In this document: positions 1-5,090 of the stretch, one piece after another
Layout: every line of letters starts with the position of its first letter
Numbering within the stretch: the first letter of the stretch is position 1
Source: Candidatus Hydrogenedentota bacterium
Lineage (GTDB): Bacteria; Hydrogenedentota; Hydrogenedentia; Hydrogenedentales; SLHB01
DNA: 5,090 bases
Assembly (NCBI GenBank): GCA_022706165.1
Contig: JAKJDA010000235.1
Span: 1-5,090, forward strand
Reading direction: 5' to 3'
Notes under the pieces: model-generated
The model's database searches: none
What the model was told of the DNA's origin: nothing
Seen by the model: the letters and a program-made list of their open reading frames with translations, nothing else
Program-made: the position numbers and the translations under genes

Positions 1-1
1 G

Positions 2-685
2 GGGTTGTCGTTCGCGTCGCTGCGCGAAGCCGTAGCCGCTGGCACGCCTTGTTTTCTGGCAGGATTTCTCCACGTGGTGCGCCATGGCGCCATCCCCCCC
101 GAACACTACCGATCCTTTCTCGCCGCCATGCGTTGCGACGCCGCGCCACGCCTTTACGAGACCATGGACGATCTTATCGACTCGTACGTGTACGGCAGTG
201 CGGTCGTCGTCGGCTATTTTCTGGCGCACGTATACGGTTCCTCCTCGCCGGGCCGCTTCGCCGAGACGCTCGATATCTCCAGAAAGATCGGCATCGCCCT
301 GCAACTCACCAATTTTCTGCGTGATATCCAAGACGACCGACGCATGGGCAGGATATACTTGCCGGCAGACATGCTGCGCGAAGAAGGACTGTCCACCCTC
401 GCGCTGGCCACGTCCGAAGAGCGCGCCGCCCTAGGACGAGTCGTGCGCCGCGTCGCGACGCACGCCAACGACCTGTACAGGGAGGCAAGCGATCGGCTTT
501 TTCTTTTCTCGGACGATAGCCGCGCCGCCATCCGCGCCTGTATCGACGTCTACGGTCAACTGAACGCGCGGATTGCAACGGATTGGAGGGGGGATCGTCG
601 CGAAAGCGTGCCGGCCTGGGAAAAATTCCGCGTGCTGCCTCCGAGCAAGTATTGGCGGCTCCCGCTCGCCTATCTGGGGTGGTGA
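2..685 (+). CDS. crtB: Phytoene/dehydrosqualene synthase, C-terminal part (5' end cut by window)
   Basis: This is a trans-isoprenyl diphosphate synthase of the squalene/phytoene synthase family, which makes the colourless carotenoid precursor by head-to-head condensation of two GGPP (C40) or FPP (C30) molecules. The frame is open to the left edge; the TTG at position 5 is probably an internal Leu codon. About 227 residues are visible against roughly 280-310 for the family, so some 60-80 N-terminal residues, including the first DxxxD Mg-diphosphate motif, lie upstream. The second motif is clear: QLTNFLRDIQDD, with the two key Asp codons at 323-325 and 335-337, followed by GRIYLP. Upstream of it, SYVYGSAVVVG (from about 182) matches the family's YCYxVAGxVG helix, with Val in place of the usual Cys. 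The gene ends 3 bases before the desaturase, so the two are co-transcribed. The sequence does not decide between C30 and C40. HpnD-type hydroxysqualene synthases share these motifs, but the neighbours favour a carotenoid enzyme. Confidence 0.9.
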   Translation, partial: GLSFASLREAVAAGTPCFLAGFLHVVRHGAIPPEHYRSFLAAMRCDAAPRLYETMDDLIDSYVYGSAVVVGYFLAHVYGSSSPGRFAETLDISRKIGIALQLTNFLRDIQDDRRMGRIYLPADMLREEGLSTLALATSEERAALGRVVRRVATHANDLYREASDRLFLFSDDSRAAIRACIDVYGQLNARIATDWRGDRRESVPAWEKFRVLPPSKYWRLPLAYLGW

Positions 686-687
686 TC
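676..687 (+). promoter_or_regulatory. Extended ribosome binding site of the first desaturase
   Basis: GGGGTGGTGATC overlaps the end of the synthase gene and matches 9 of 12 bases of the extended anti-Shine-Dalgarno complement AAGGAGGTGATC. The GG-rich core ends 6 bases before the ATG at 689. It supports that start and suggests that ribosomes finishing the synthase reinitiate here. Confidence 0.6.
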
Positions 688-688
688 C

Positions 689-2197
689 ATGAGTGCAACA
701 CCCCATCAAGCCCTTCGATCCTCTTCGACGGCGCTGGTCATCGGCGGCGGCTTAGGGGGGCTCAGCGCCGCCATCCATCTTCGCCTGGCGGGCGCGCATG
801 TGCTGCTTCTCGAAGCCAACGAACGCGTTGGGGGCCGCGCAGGACTCCTTCGCTTTGACGGATATCGTTTCGACACGGGCCCCTCGCTACTGAATTATCC
901 CTGGGTTTTTGAAAACCTTTTCGGCGCTGCGGGAAAGCGGATGCGCGACTATGTGGATTTGATTCCGGTAGACCCCTCCATTCGCTTTCAATGGCCCGAC
1001 GGCGCCTCGTTCACGTTGTCGGCTCGGCTGGACCTGTTGATCGAGGAGTGTTCGCGCCTCGAACCGGGTTCGGCGCCCGCCGTGATGGCCTTCTTGCGCG
1101 ACACGCGCCTGAAATACGATCTCGCGTTCGCAAAATTGGTTTCGCGCAACGCCGATTCCCTGTGGGAATGGGTCCGCCCCTTGACCCTGCGCGAATGCGC
1201 CCGGATAAGCGTCTGGCGATCGCTCCACGCGGAACTTGGCCGTTTCTTTAGGAACCGCCGCATCCGAGAGGCGCTGGGCTCCTATGGCATGTATCTCGGA
1301 GGATCGCCGTTCGAACTGCCCGGCTTCTTTTCCATCCTTGCATACGGAGAACTCGCGTACGGACTTTGGCTGCCGCGCGGCGGCATCTTCGGCCTGATCG
1401 AGGGCGTCGAACGCCTCGCCCGGGAACTCGGCGTGGACATTCGCGTCAACGCGCGGGTGCGCGGCATACGCGTCGAAAACGCCCGCGTGCAAGGCATCGA
1501 ACTAGAAAGTGGCGAAATTCTGGACGCGCCCGTCGTCATCTCGAATGTCGATCTTCCCGCCACAAACCTGCGATTGCTTCCCCAGGCATACGCCGATCGT
1601 GCCGCGCGGCGCACACAGCGCACGTCCATGACGTGCGGCGCCATCACCTTCTACTGGGGTCTGCGCAGGGCCTTGCCCAACATGCCCCATCATTCCATCT
1701 TCTTGCCGGATGATTACCGAGGCGCTTTTGACGCCTTGTTCCGAACGCGAAGGCCGTCGGACGATCCCGCTTTCTACACAAGCATCGCCTCGGCGACGGA
1801 CGCGGCGTTGGCTCCTCCCGGGGCGGCCACGATGTTTGTTCTCGTGCCCGTGCCGCTGTTGGAAGCCGCCCACACGGAACAGTGGGATTCGATCGTCCAG
1901 GACATGCGCCGCCACATTCTCAAACGCCTCGCCCGACATGGAATTGCGATCGGGCGCGAAGACATTGTGCACGAAATAGTCTGGACGCCCCCGGAATGGG
2001 AACGGCGTTTCGGCTTGCACCGGGGTTCCGCGTTCGGCGCCGCGCACACCCTGCTGCAGAACGGCCCTTTGCGATCGTCCAATTGGTCGCGCGACATTCA
2101 CGGCCTCTACTACGCAGGAGCGAGCACGACTCCCGGAACGGGTTTGCCCATGGTCGCTCTGAGCGGAAAGCTCGCCGCGGAGAGGGCGTTGTCATGA
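689..2197 (+). CDS. crtI: CrtI-type carotenoid desaturase (phytoene or diapophytoene desaturase)
   Basis: This is an FAD-dependent, probably membrane-associated oxidoreductase that would convert the synthase product into a coloured conjugated polyene. The protein has 502 residues, the usual CrtI/CrtN length. The N-terminal dinucleotide-binding fold is VIGGGLGG at 17-24, with the ribose-binding acid E42, then VGGRAG at 47-52 and FDTGPSLL at 61-68. The C-terminal FAD/substrate signature is YYAGASTTPGTGLP at 474-487, followed by MVALSGKLAAER, which is typical of CrtI, CrtN and fungal-type desaturases. A segment before it (GSAFGAAHTLLQNG) also matches the CrtI consensus around the isoprenoid site. 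The ATG at 689 follows a good ribosome binding site and places the Rossmann motif at a normal distance. The number of desaturation steps and the substrate length cannot be read from the sequence. The stop overlaps the next gene's start by 4 bases. HpnE (squalene-forming) is a less likely alternative, because it is usually shorter and lacks this C-terminal form. Confidence 0.9.
   Translation: MSATPHQALRSSSTALVIGGGLGGLSAAIHLRLAGAHVLLLEANERVGGRAGLLRFDGYRFDTGPSLLNYPWVFENLFGAAGKRMRDYVDLIPVDPSIRFQWPDGASFTLSARLDLLIEECSRLEPGSAPAVMAFLRDTRLKYDLAFAKLVSRNADSLWEWVRPLTLRECARISVWRSLHAELGRFFRNRRIREALGSYGMYLGGSPFELPGFFSILAYGELAYGLWLPRGGIFGLIEGVERLARELGVDIRVNARVRGIRVENARVQGIELESGEILDAPVVISNVDLPATNLRLLPQAYADRAARRTQRTSMTCGAITFYWGLRRALPNMPHHSIFLPDDYRGAFDALFRTRRPSDDPAFYTSIASATDAALAPPGAATMFVLVPVPLLEAAHTEQWDSIVQDMRRHILKRLARHGIAIGREDIVHEIVWTPPEWERRFGLHRGSAFGAAHTLLQNGPLRSSNWSRDIHGLYYAGASTTPGTGLPMVALSGKLAAERALS
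2181..2186 (+). promoter_or_regulatory. Ribosome binding site of the hydrolase-fold gene
   Basis: AGAGGG (GGAGAGGG with the two preceding bases) lies inside the end of the desaturase gene, 7 bases before the ATG at 2194. It decides the hydrolase start: the reading frame is open much further upstream, but that part is a shadow of the desaturase gene. Confidence 0.6.
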
Positions 2198-2991
2198 TTG
2201 TCCATCCGCCCCTGCACGTGAAGCAATACGGTCAAGGTCATCGTGCCTGGTTGGGCATCCACGGATGGGCAGGGAATCATCGCACCTTCCGTCCGCTCGC
2301 CTCTCATGTGCCGAACGACTGCGTTCTGTATAGCGCGGACTTGCCCGGCTACGGCCTGACGCCCCCCCTTGATCGCTGGGCGCTGGATCCTGTTGTCGCG
2401 ATGATTTCCGAAACCTTGCGCAGGCTGCCCCATCGATCCCTCACGCTTGTCGGCTATTGCGGCGGCGGCAATCTCGCGATGCTGGCCGCCCAACAAGCGC
2501 CCGAACGCGTGGAACGGCTGGTGCTTATCGATCCGTTCGCCTATATGCCGTTGTACTTCCGCGTATTCACGTGGGGCTCCTTTGGTCGCCGGGCCTACAT
2601 GAGCGTTTTTGCGAATCCGCTGGGACGCCGGATCGCCAACGCCGTCCTGCGACGAAAACGCAGGGGCCACACCGATCTGACCGAGGCCTTCGGGCGCGTG
2701 AATCATGCGCTCACCATCGAGGTGATGCGTAGTCTCCTCGATTTTCCTCCCCTTGCTTCGTTCCAGACGCTTTCCATGCCGATCGACATGGCGTACGGCG
2801 AACGCACATTCGCCGCCGTGAAGCGCAGCGTCCAAATCTGGAAGACCGTATGGCCTCACGCGCGCGCCCAAGTCTTGCTCGGCGCGGCGCACAACCCTAT
2901 CGCGGAAACGCCTGCGCAAACGGCGGCGATTCTGTTCGATGAGGCCGCGCCTCGCGCCGGAATTCCCGCCCCCCTGGAGGCATCGCCATGA
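2194..2991 (+). CDS. Alpha/beta-hydrolase-fold protein with Cys at the nucleophile position
   Basis: The 265-residue protein has the order of an alpha/beta hydrolase. The oxyanion-hole segment is GIHGWAGN (21-28). DLPGYG (49-54) is the usual strand-4 turn. The nucleophile elbow is GYCGGGN (87-93), strand 6 is RLVLIDP (108-114), and the C-terminal His is in GAAHNP (H233). The elbow has Cys89 (codon TGC at 2458-2460) where esterases and lipases carry Ser. Such GxCxGG elbows are known in dienelactone hydrolases and in PHA synthases. The strand-7 turn reads YGERT (201-205), with Thr where the catalytic Asp normally sits, so D113 or E203 may serve as the acid. The cap region (about 115-160) is rich in aromatic residues and then Arg/Lys, as expected for a protein docking on lipid. 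No signal peptide or transmembrane segment is seen. The start is fixed by the ATGA overlap and the ribosome binding site. Its place between desaturase and glycosyltransferase suggests acyl transfer or ester chemistry on the carotenoid (inference). I do not recognise a named family. Confidence 0.85.
   Translation: MIVHPPLHVKQYGQGHRAWLGIHGWAGNHRTFRPLASHVPNDCVLYSADLPGYGLTPPLDRWALDPVVAMISETLRRLPHRSLTLVGYCGGGNLAMLAAQQAPERVERLVLIDPFAYMPLYFRVFTWGSFGRRAYMSVFANPLGRRIANAVLRRKRRGHTDLTEAFGRVNHALTIEVMRSLLDFPPLASFQTLSMPIDMAYGERTFAAVKRSVQIWKTVWPHARAQVLLGAAHNPIAETPAQTAAILFDEAAPRAGIPAPLEASP
2976..2980 (+). promoter_or_regulatory. Ribosome binding site of the glycosyltransferase gene
   Basis: GGAGG lies within the last codons of the hydrolase gene, 7 bases before the ATG at 2988. 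It favours that ATG over the one immediately following at 2991. The overlap with the hydrolase stop (ATGA) points to translational coupling. Confidence 0.7.
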
Positions 2992-4127
2992 TGACCGCGT
3001 TGCTATCAACCCTCCTCGCGCTCGGACTTGCCGCGCTCGGACTTGCCGTCTGGAACGCCCTCGCGTGGCCCGCGCCCCCCCACAACGCTGCGCCCCTGGG
3101 TCCATGCGTGTCGCTACTCGTGCCTGCGCGCGACGAGGAAAGTCATATCGCCGCCTGTCTCGACACCATACTGGAACAAGGCAATTGCGTCGTCGAAGCA
3201 ATCGTATGCGACGACCATTCCGCCGATCGCACGGCGGAAATCGTGCGGCAACGCGCCGAATGCGATGAGCGTGTGCGCCTCATCGCCGCGACTCCGCTTC
3301 CCGAGGGCTGGTGCGGCAAGCCGCATGCGTGTCATCAACTCGCCCTTGCCGCGCATTCCGAATGGCTATTGTTTCTCGACGCCGACACGCGCCTGCAACC
3401 GGGAGCAGTCGCCCGCATCGTGACGGCGGCGACCCGGCATGACGCAACGCTCGTCTCTTGTTGGCCGGGATTGGACATGCACGGTTTTTGGGAAGGGCTT
3501 CTGATGCCCATGCTCAACTTTGTGGTGTATACTCTGCATCCTGCGCCTCTCGCCTTGCTCCGAAAGGACCCGGCTCTCGGGCTTGCCCATGGAGCCTGCA
3601 TTCTCGCCCATCGCGAGACCTATCTGCGCACGGGGGGGCATGTCCTCGTGCGCCATCAACTTTTCGAGGACACCCAGTTGGCCCGGCAATGGCGCACCGC
3701 GGGCGAACGGACAGTCTGCCTGGACGGACAGGACATCGGACGCGTCCGCATGTACGATTCGCTGCCGGCCATCTGGAACGGCTTTCAAAAGAACTTCTAT
3801 CCCGCATTTCAACGGCGCGCATCGTTTTGGGTTTTCTGGACCGGCCACAGTCTCGTGTTTCTGGCTCCGTTCATCGCGGCCGCAACCGCGCCCACCGCAG
3901 GCGCCCGGTTCCTTGCCTCCGCCGCCGGATTGTCCGTCATCGCAGCCCGCATCGTTTTGGCGCTGCGCTTCCGCCACCCCTTGTGGTCGGCGGCGCTGCA
4001 TCCAATCGCCGAAGCCGCTTTTTTGACGCTGGGCCTTGTTTCGTGGTGGAAATTCCGCAACGGAAGCGGCGTCGAATGGAAGGGGCGCTTCTACCGTGCA
4101 ACGTCCTGTCCAGAAAGCGAGCCGTAA
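2988..4127 (+). CDS. Membrane-bound family 2 glycosyltransferase, CrtQ/CruC-like
   Basis: This is a GT-A fold, inverting family 2 glycosyltransferase, predicted to add a sugar to a hydroxyl or carboxyl group at a carotenoid end on the cytoplasmic face of the membrane. It has 379 residues, close to the roughly 375 of staphylococcal CrtQ. An N-terminal transmembrane anchor spans about 3-24. The catalytic domain shows VPARDE (45-50), CDDHS (74-78), LPEGWCGKPHAC (104-115), the metal-binding DAD at 131-133, FEDTQLARQW (226-235, with the ED catalytic-base motif and a QxxRW-like end) and RMYDS plus NGFQKN (254-269). The last two resemble the RMY and GFxKN region of CrtQ/CruC relatives. Three further hydrophobic segments follow at about 281-300, 305-327 and 336-354, then a KGRFY tail typical of these enzymes. 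The start at 2988 has a good ribosome binding site and overlaps the hydrolase stop. The hopanoid-associated HpnB family is related and a possible alternative, but the carotenoid neighbours favour a pigment glycosyltransferase. Sugar and acceptor are unknown. Confidence 0.88.
   Translation: MMTALLSTLLALGLAALGLAVWNALAWPAPPHNAAPLGPCVSLLVPARDEESHIAACLDTILEQGNCVVEAIVCDDHSADRTAEIVRQRAECDERVRLIAATPLPEGWCGKPHACHQLALAAHSEWLLFLDADTRLQPGAVARIVTAATRHDATLVSCWPGLDMHGFWEGLLMPMLNFVVYTLHPAPLALLRKDPALGLAHGACILAHRETYLRTGGHVLVRHQLFEDTQLARQWRTAGERTVCLDGQDIGRVRMYDSLPAIWNGFQKNFYPAFQRRASFWVFWTGHSLVFLAPFIAAATAPTAGARFLASAAGLSVIAARIVLALRFRHPLWSAALHPIAEAAFLTLGLVSWWKFRNGSGVEWKGRFYRATSCPESEP
3018..3047 (+). repeat. Perfect in-frame 15-base tandem duplication
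   Basis: GCGCTCGGACTTGCC occurs twice head to tail (3018-3032 and 3033-3047), coding for ALGLA-ALGLA, residues 11-20 of the glycosyltransferase, in its N-terminal membrane anchor. The two copies use identical codons, which suggests a recent slippage duplication rather than selection for the peptide. Confidence 0.9.
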
Positions 4128-4128
4128 C

Positions 4129-5090
4129 ATGGCGCGCAGGACACAGCGAGCCGTGATCGCAGGCGCCGGCCTGGGAGGATTGGCTCTCGCATTACGGCTG
4201 GCCGCGCGCGGCTGGCAAGTCACGGTCTGCGAACAGGCCGATGCGCCGGGCGGCAAGATGAACCGCTGGGTCTCTCATGGATTCTCTTTCGACACAGGTC
4301 CGTCGCTGCTTACGCTGCCGTGGGTCTTCGAGGAGCTTTTCGATGCCGCGGGCGAAAAGTTGCACGAGCATCTGCAGCTTGTCCGCATGCCGACGCTGGG
4401 CCGATATGTGTATGACGACGGAGCCGCCTTCACCTACACGGCGAACCTGCCGGAATGGCTTGATACGCTGCGCGCGATCGGACCGCGCGACGCCGACGGA
4501 TTTTTTCGCTTCATGCGGCTCGGCGCGCGCCTGTACGAGCTGTCCTGCGAGACCTTCTTGCGGCGCCCGGTAAGCGCCCCCCCTGACATGCGCGTCCTGC
4601 GCGCCTTGCGTCATCTTCCATTCCGCCATGCCTGGGGCAACTACCACCGGAGCGTCGCCGCGCATTTCCACAGCCCCTATCTGCGGCAACTATACGACCG
4701 ATACCCCACGTTCGTCGGCTCGTCTCCATACGCTTGTCCCGCAACGCTCCTCGTCATTCCCTACATCGAATACGCCCTGGGAGGCTGGTATGTGCTTGGC
4801 GGCCTGCACCGCCTCGTCGAGGCGTTGATCGCGTTGTTGGAGGCGCGCAAAGCCGACATCCGCACGGCCACGCCCATCACCGCAATTTGTCACGCGTCAG
4901 GTCGCGTCACGGGCGTCGTCACCGGCGCCGGCGAACGGATTCCCGCCGACGTTGTGGCGTTCAACGGAGATGCCGCACAGGCCCCGCGCCTTCTCGGTCG
5001 CGATGCGTCGCCGTTATCGCGGGAGTCCTCGCGCTCTCTCTCCGGTCTCGTCTTTTTGATAGCTCTAGGGAGGAATCTTCCCGAACTGCA
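4129..5090 (+). CDS. Second CrtI-family carotenoid desaturase/oxidase, N-terminal part (3' end cut by window)
   Basis: This is an FAD-dependent oxidoreductase paralogous to the desaturase at 689. The frame stays open to the right edge: 320 codons are visible of an expected 490-510 or so. The N-terminus has VIAGAGLGGLALA (9-21), the acid E35, PGGKM (40-44) and FDTGPSLL (54-61), followed by PWVFEEL and AAG, closely matching the same segment of the first desaturase. A region near 196-225 (FVGSSPYACPATL, then IPYIEYALGGWYVLGGL) resembles CrtI/CrtD/CrtP-type enzymes acting later in the pathway. The C-terminal signature is outside the window. Likely roles are 3,4-desaturation or terminal oxidation of the polyene made by the first enzyme; the sequence does not choose between them. 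The ATG at 4129 is one base after the glycosyltransferase stop but has only a weak ribosome binding site. A GTG at 4096, with GGAAGGGG 10 bases upstream, would add 11 residues and overlap the glycosyltransferase gene. Confidence 0.85.
   Translation, partial: MARRTQRAVIAGAGLGGLALALRLAARGWQVTVCEQADAPGGKMNRWVSHGFSFDTGPSLLTLPWVFEELFDAAGEKLHEHLQLVRMPTLGRYVYDDGAAFTYTANLPEWLDTLRAIGPRDADGFFRFMRLGARLYELSCETFLRRPVSAPPDMRVLRALRHLPFRHAWGNYHRSVAAHFHSPYLRQLYDRYPTFVGSSPYACPATLLVIPYIEYALGGWYVLGGLHRLVEALIALLEARKADIRTATPITAICHASGRVTGVVTGAGERIPADVVAFNGDAAQAPRLLGRDASPLSRESSRSLSGLVFLIALGRNLPEL

Noticed and set aside
887..1492. Minus-strand open frame (201 codons) inside the first desaturase
   Set aside because: It is a shadow of the CrtI reading frame with no motif.
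1882..2193. In-frame extension of the hydrolase reading frame more than 300 bases upstream, into the desaturase gene
   Set aside because: The translated extension is Arg/Pro/His-rich with no fold signature and overlaps the conserved C-terminus of the desaturase. The ATG at 2194 has a ribosome binding site and begins the recognisable fold.
2..2197. Reading the first two genes as the hopanoid/squalene pair hpnD-hpnE
   Set aside because: The synthase motif fits both, but the 502-residue partner has a CrtI-type C-terminus and normal CrtI length, and the operon continues with a CrtQ-like glycosyltransferase and a second CrtI-family enzyme.
2110..3201. Long minus-strand open frame (363 codons) opposite the hydrolase gene
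   Set aside because: It is Arg/Gly-rich low-information peptide lying antisense to well-supported genes, as expected by chance in GC-rich coding DNA, and it shows no family motif.
3819..3960. Repeated GCATCGTTTTGG at about 3819 and 3949
   Set aside because: It is a short match within one coding region, in different peptide contexts, with no further copies or symmetry; chance is sufficient.
3366..4256. Long minus-strand open frame (296 codons) opposite the glycosyltransferase gene
   Set aside because: It is antisense to conserved GT2 motifs, has compositionally biased translation, and has no recognisable domain or convincing start context.
1..5090. CRISPR arrays, tRNA or rRNA genes, insertion sequences, internal terminators
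   Set aside because: I saw no periodic repeats, cloverleaf or rRNA sequence, terminal inverted repeats or hairpin followed by a T-run; coding sequence covers almost every base.

Overview
The window is a piece of a carotenoid (pigment terpenoid) biosynthesis operon from a GC-rich bacterium (roughly 60% GC by eye). All five coding regions lie on the + strand and fill essentially the whole window. The order is: the 3' part of a phytoene/dehydrosqualene synthase gene (crtB/crtM type), a complete CrtI-type carotenoid desaturase, a small alpha/beta-hydrolase-fold protein, a membrane-anchored family 2 glycosyltransferase of the CrtQ/CruC kind, and the 5' part of a second CrtI-family FAD oxidoreductase that runs off the right edge. 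Nothing in the sequence identifies the species. The composition, the paired desaturases and the CrtQ-like glycosyltransferase would fit several Gram-negative or environmental phyla (Planctomycetota, Verrucomicrobiota, Hydrogenedentota, Myxococcota and others), and I do not choose among them.

Layout: the synthase stops at 685 and the first desaturase starts at 689, 3 bases later. The desaturase stop and the hydrolase start share ATGA at 2194-2197. The hydrolase stop and the glycosyltransferase start share ATGA at 2988-2991. The glycosyltransferase stop (4127) is one base before the ATG of the second desaturase (4129). Three of the four internal starts have good Shine-Dalgarno sequences. There is no intergenic stretch long enough for an internal promoter or terminator, so the window is best read as the middle of one polycistronic, translationally coupled transcript. 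Its promoter and its end lie outside the window.

How the genes probably work together (inference from families): the synthase condenses two isoprenyl diphosphates (C20 for a C40 carotenoid, C15 for a C30 one; the sequence does not decide). The first desaturase introduces conjugated double bonds. The second CrtI-family enzyme further desaturates or oxidises the end of the chain. The glycosyltransferase adds a sugar to the polar end. The hydrolase-fold protein is the unexplained member. Its nucleophile position is Cys rather than Ser (Gly-Tyr-Cys-Gly-Gly), and the usual acid position of the triad is occupied by Thr. An acyl-transfer or ester-processing role on the carotenoid or its glycoside is possible but unproven. 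That protein is the most interesting item in an otherwise recognisable operon.
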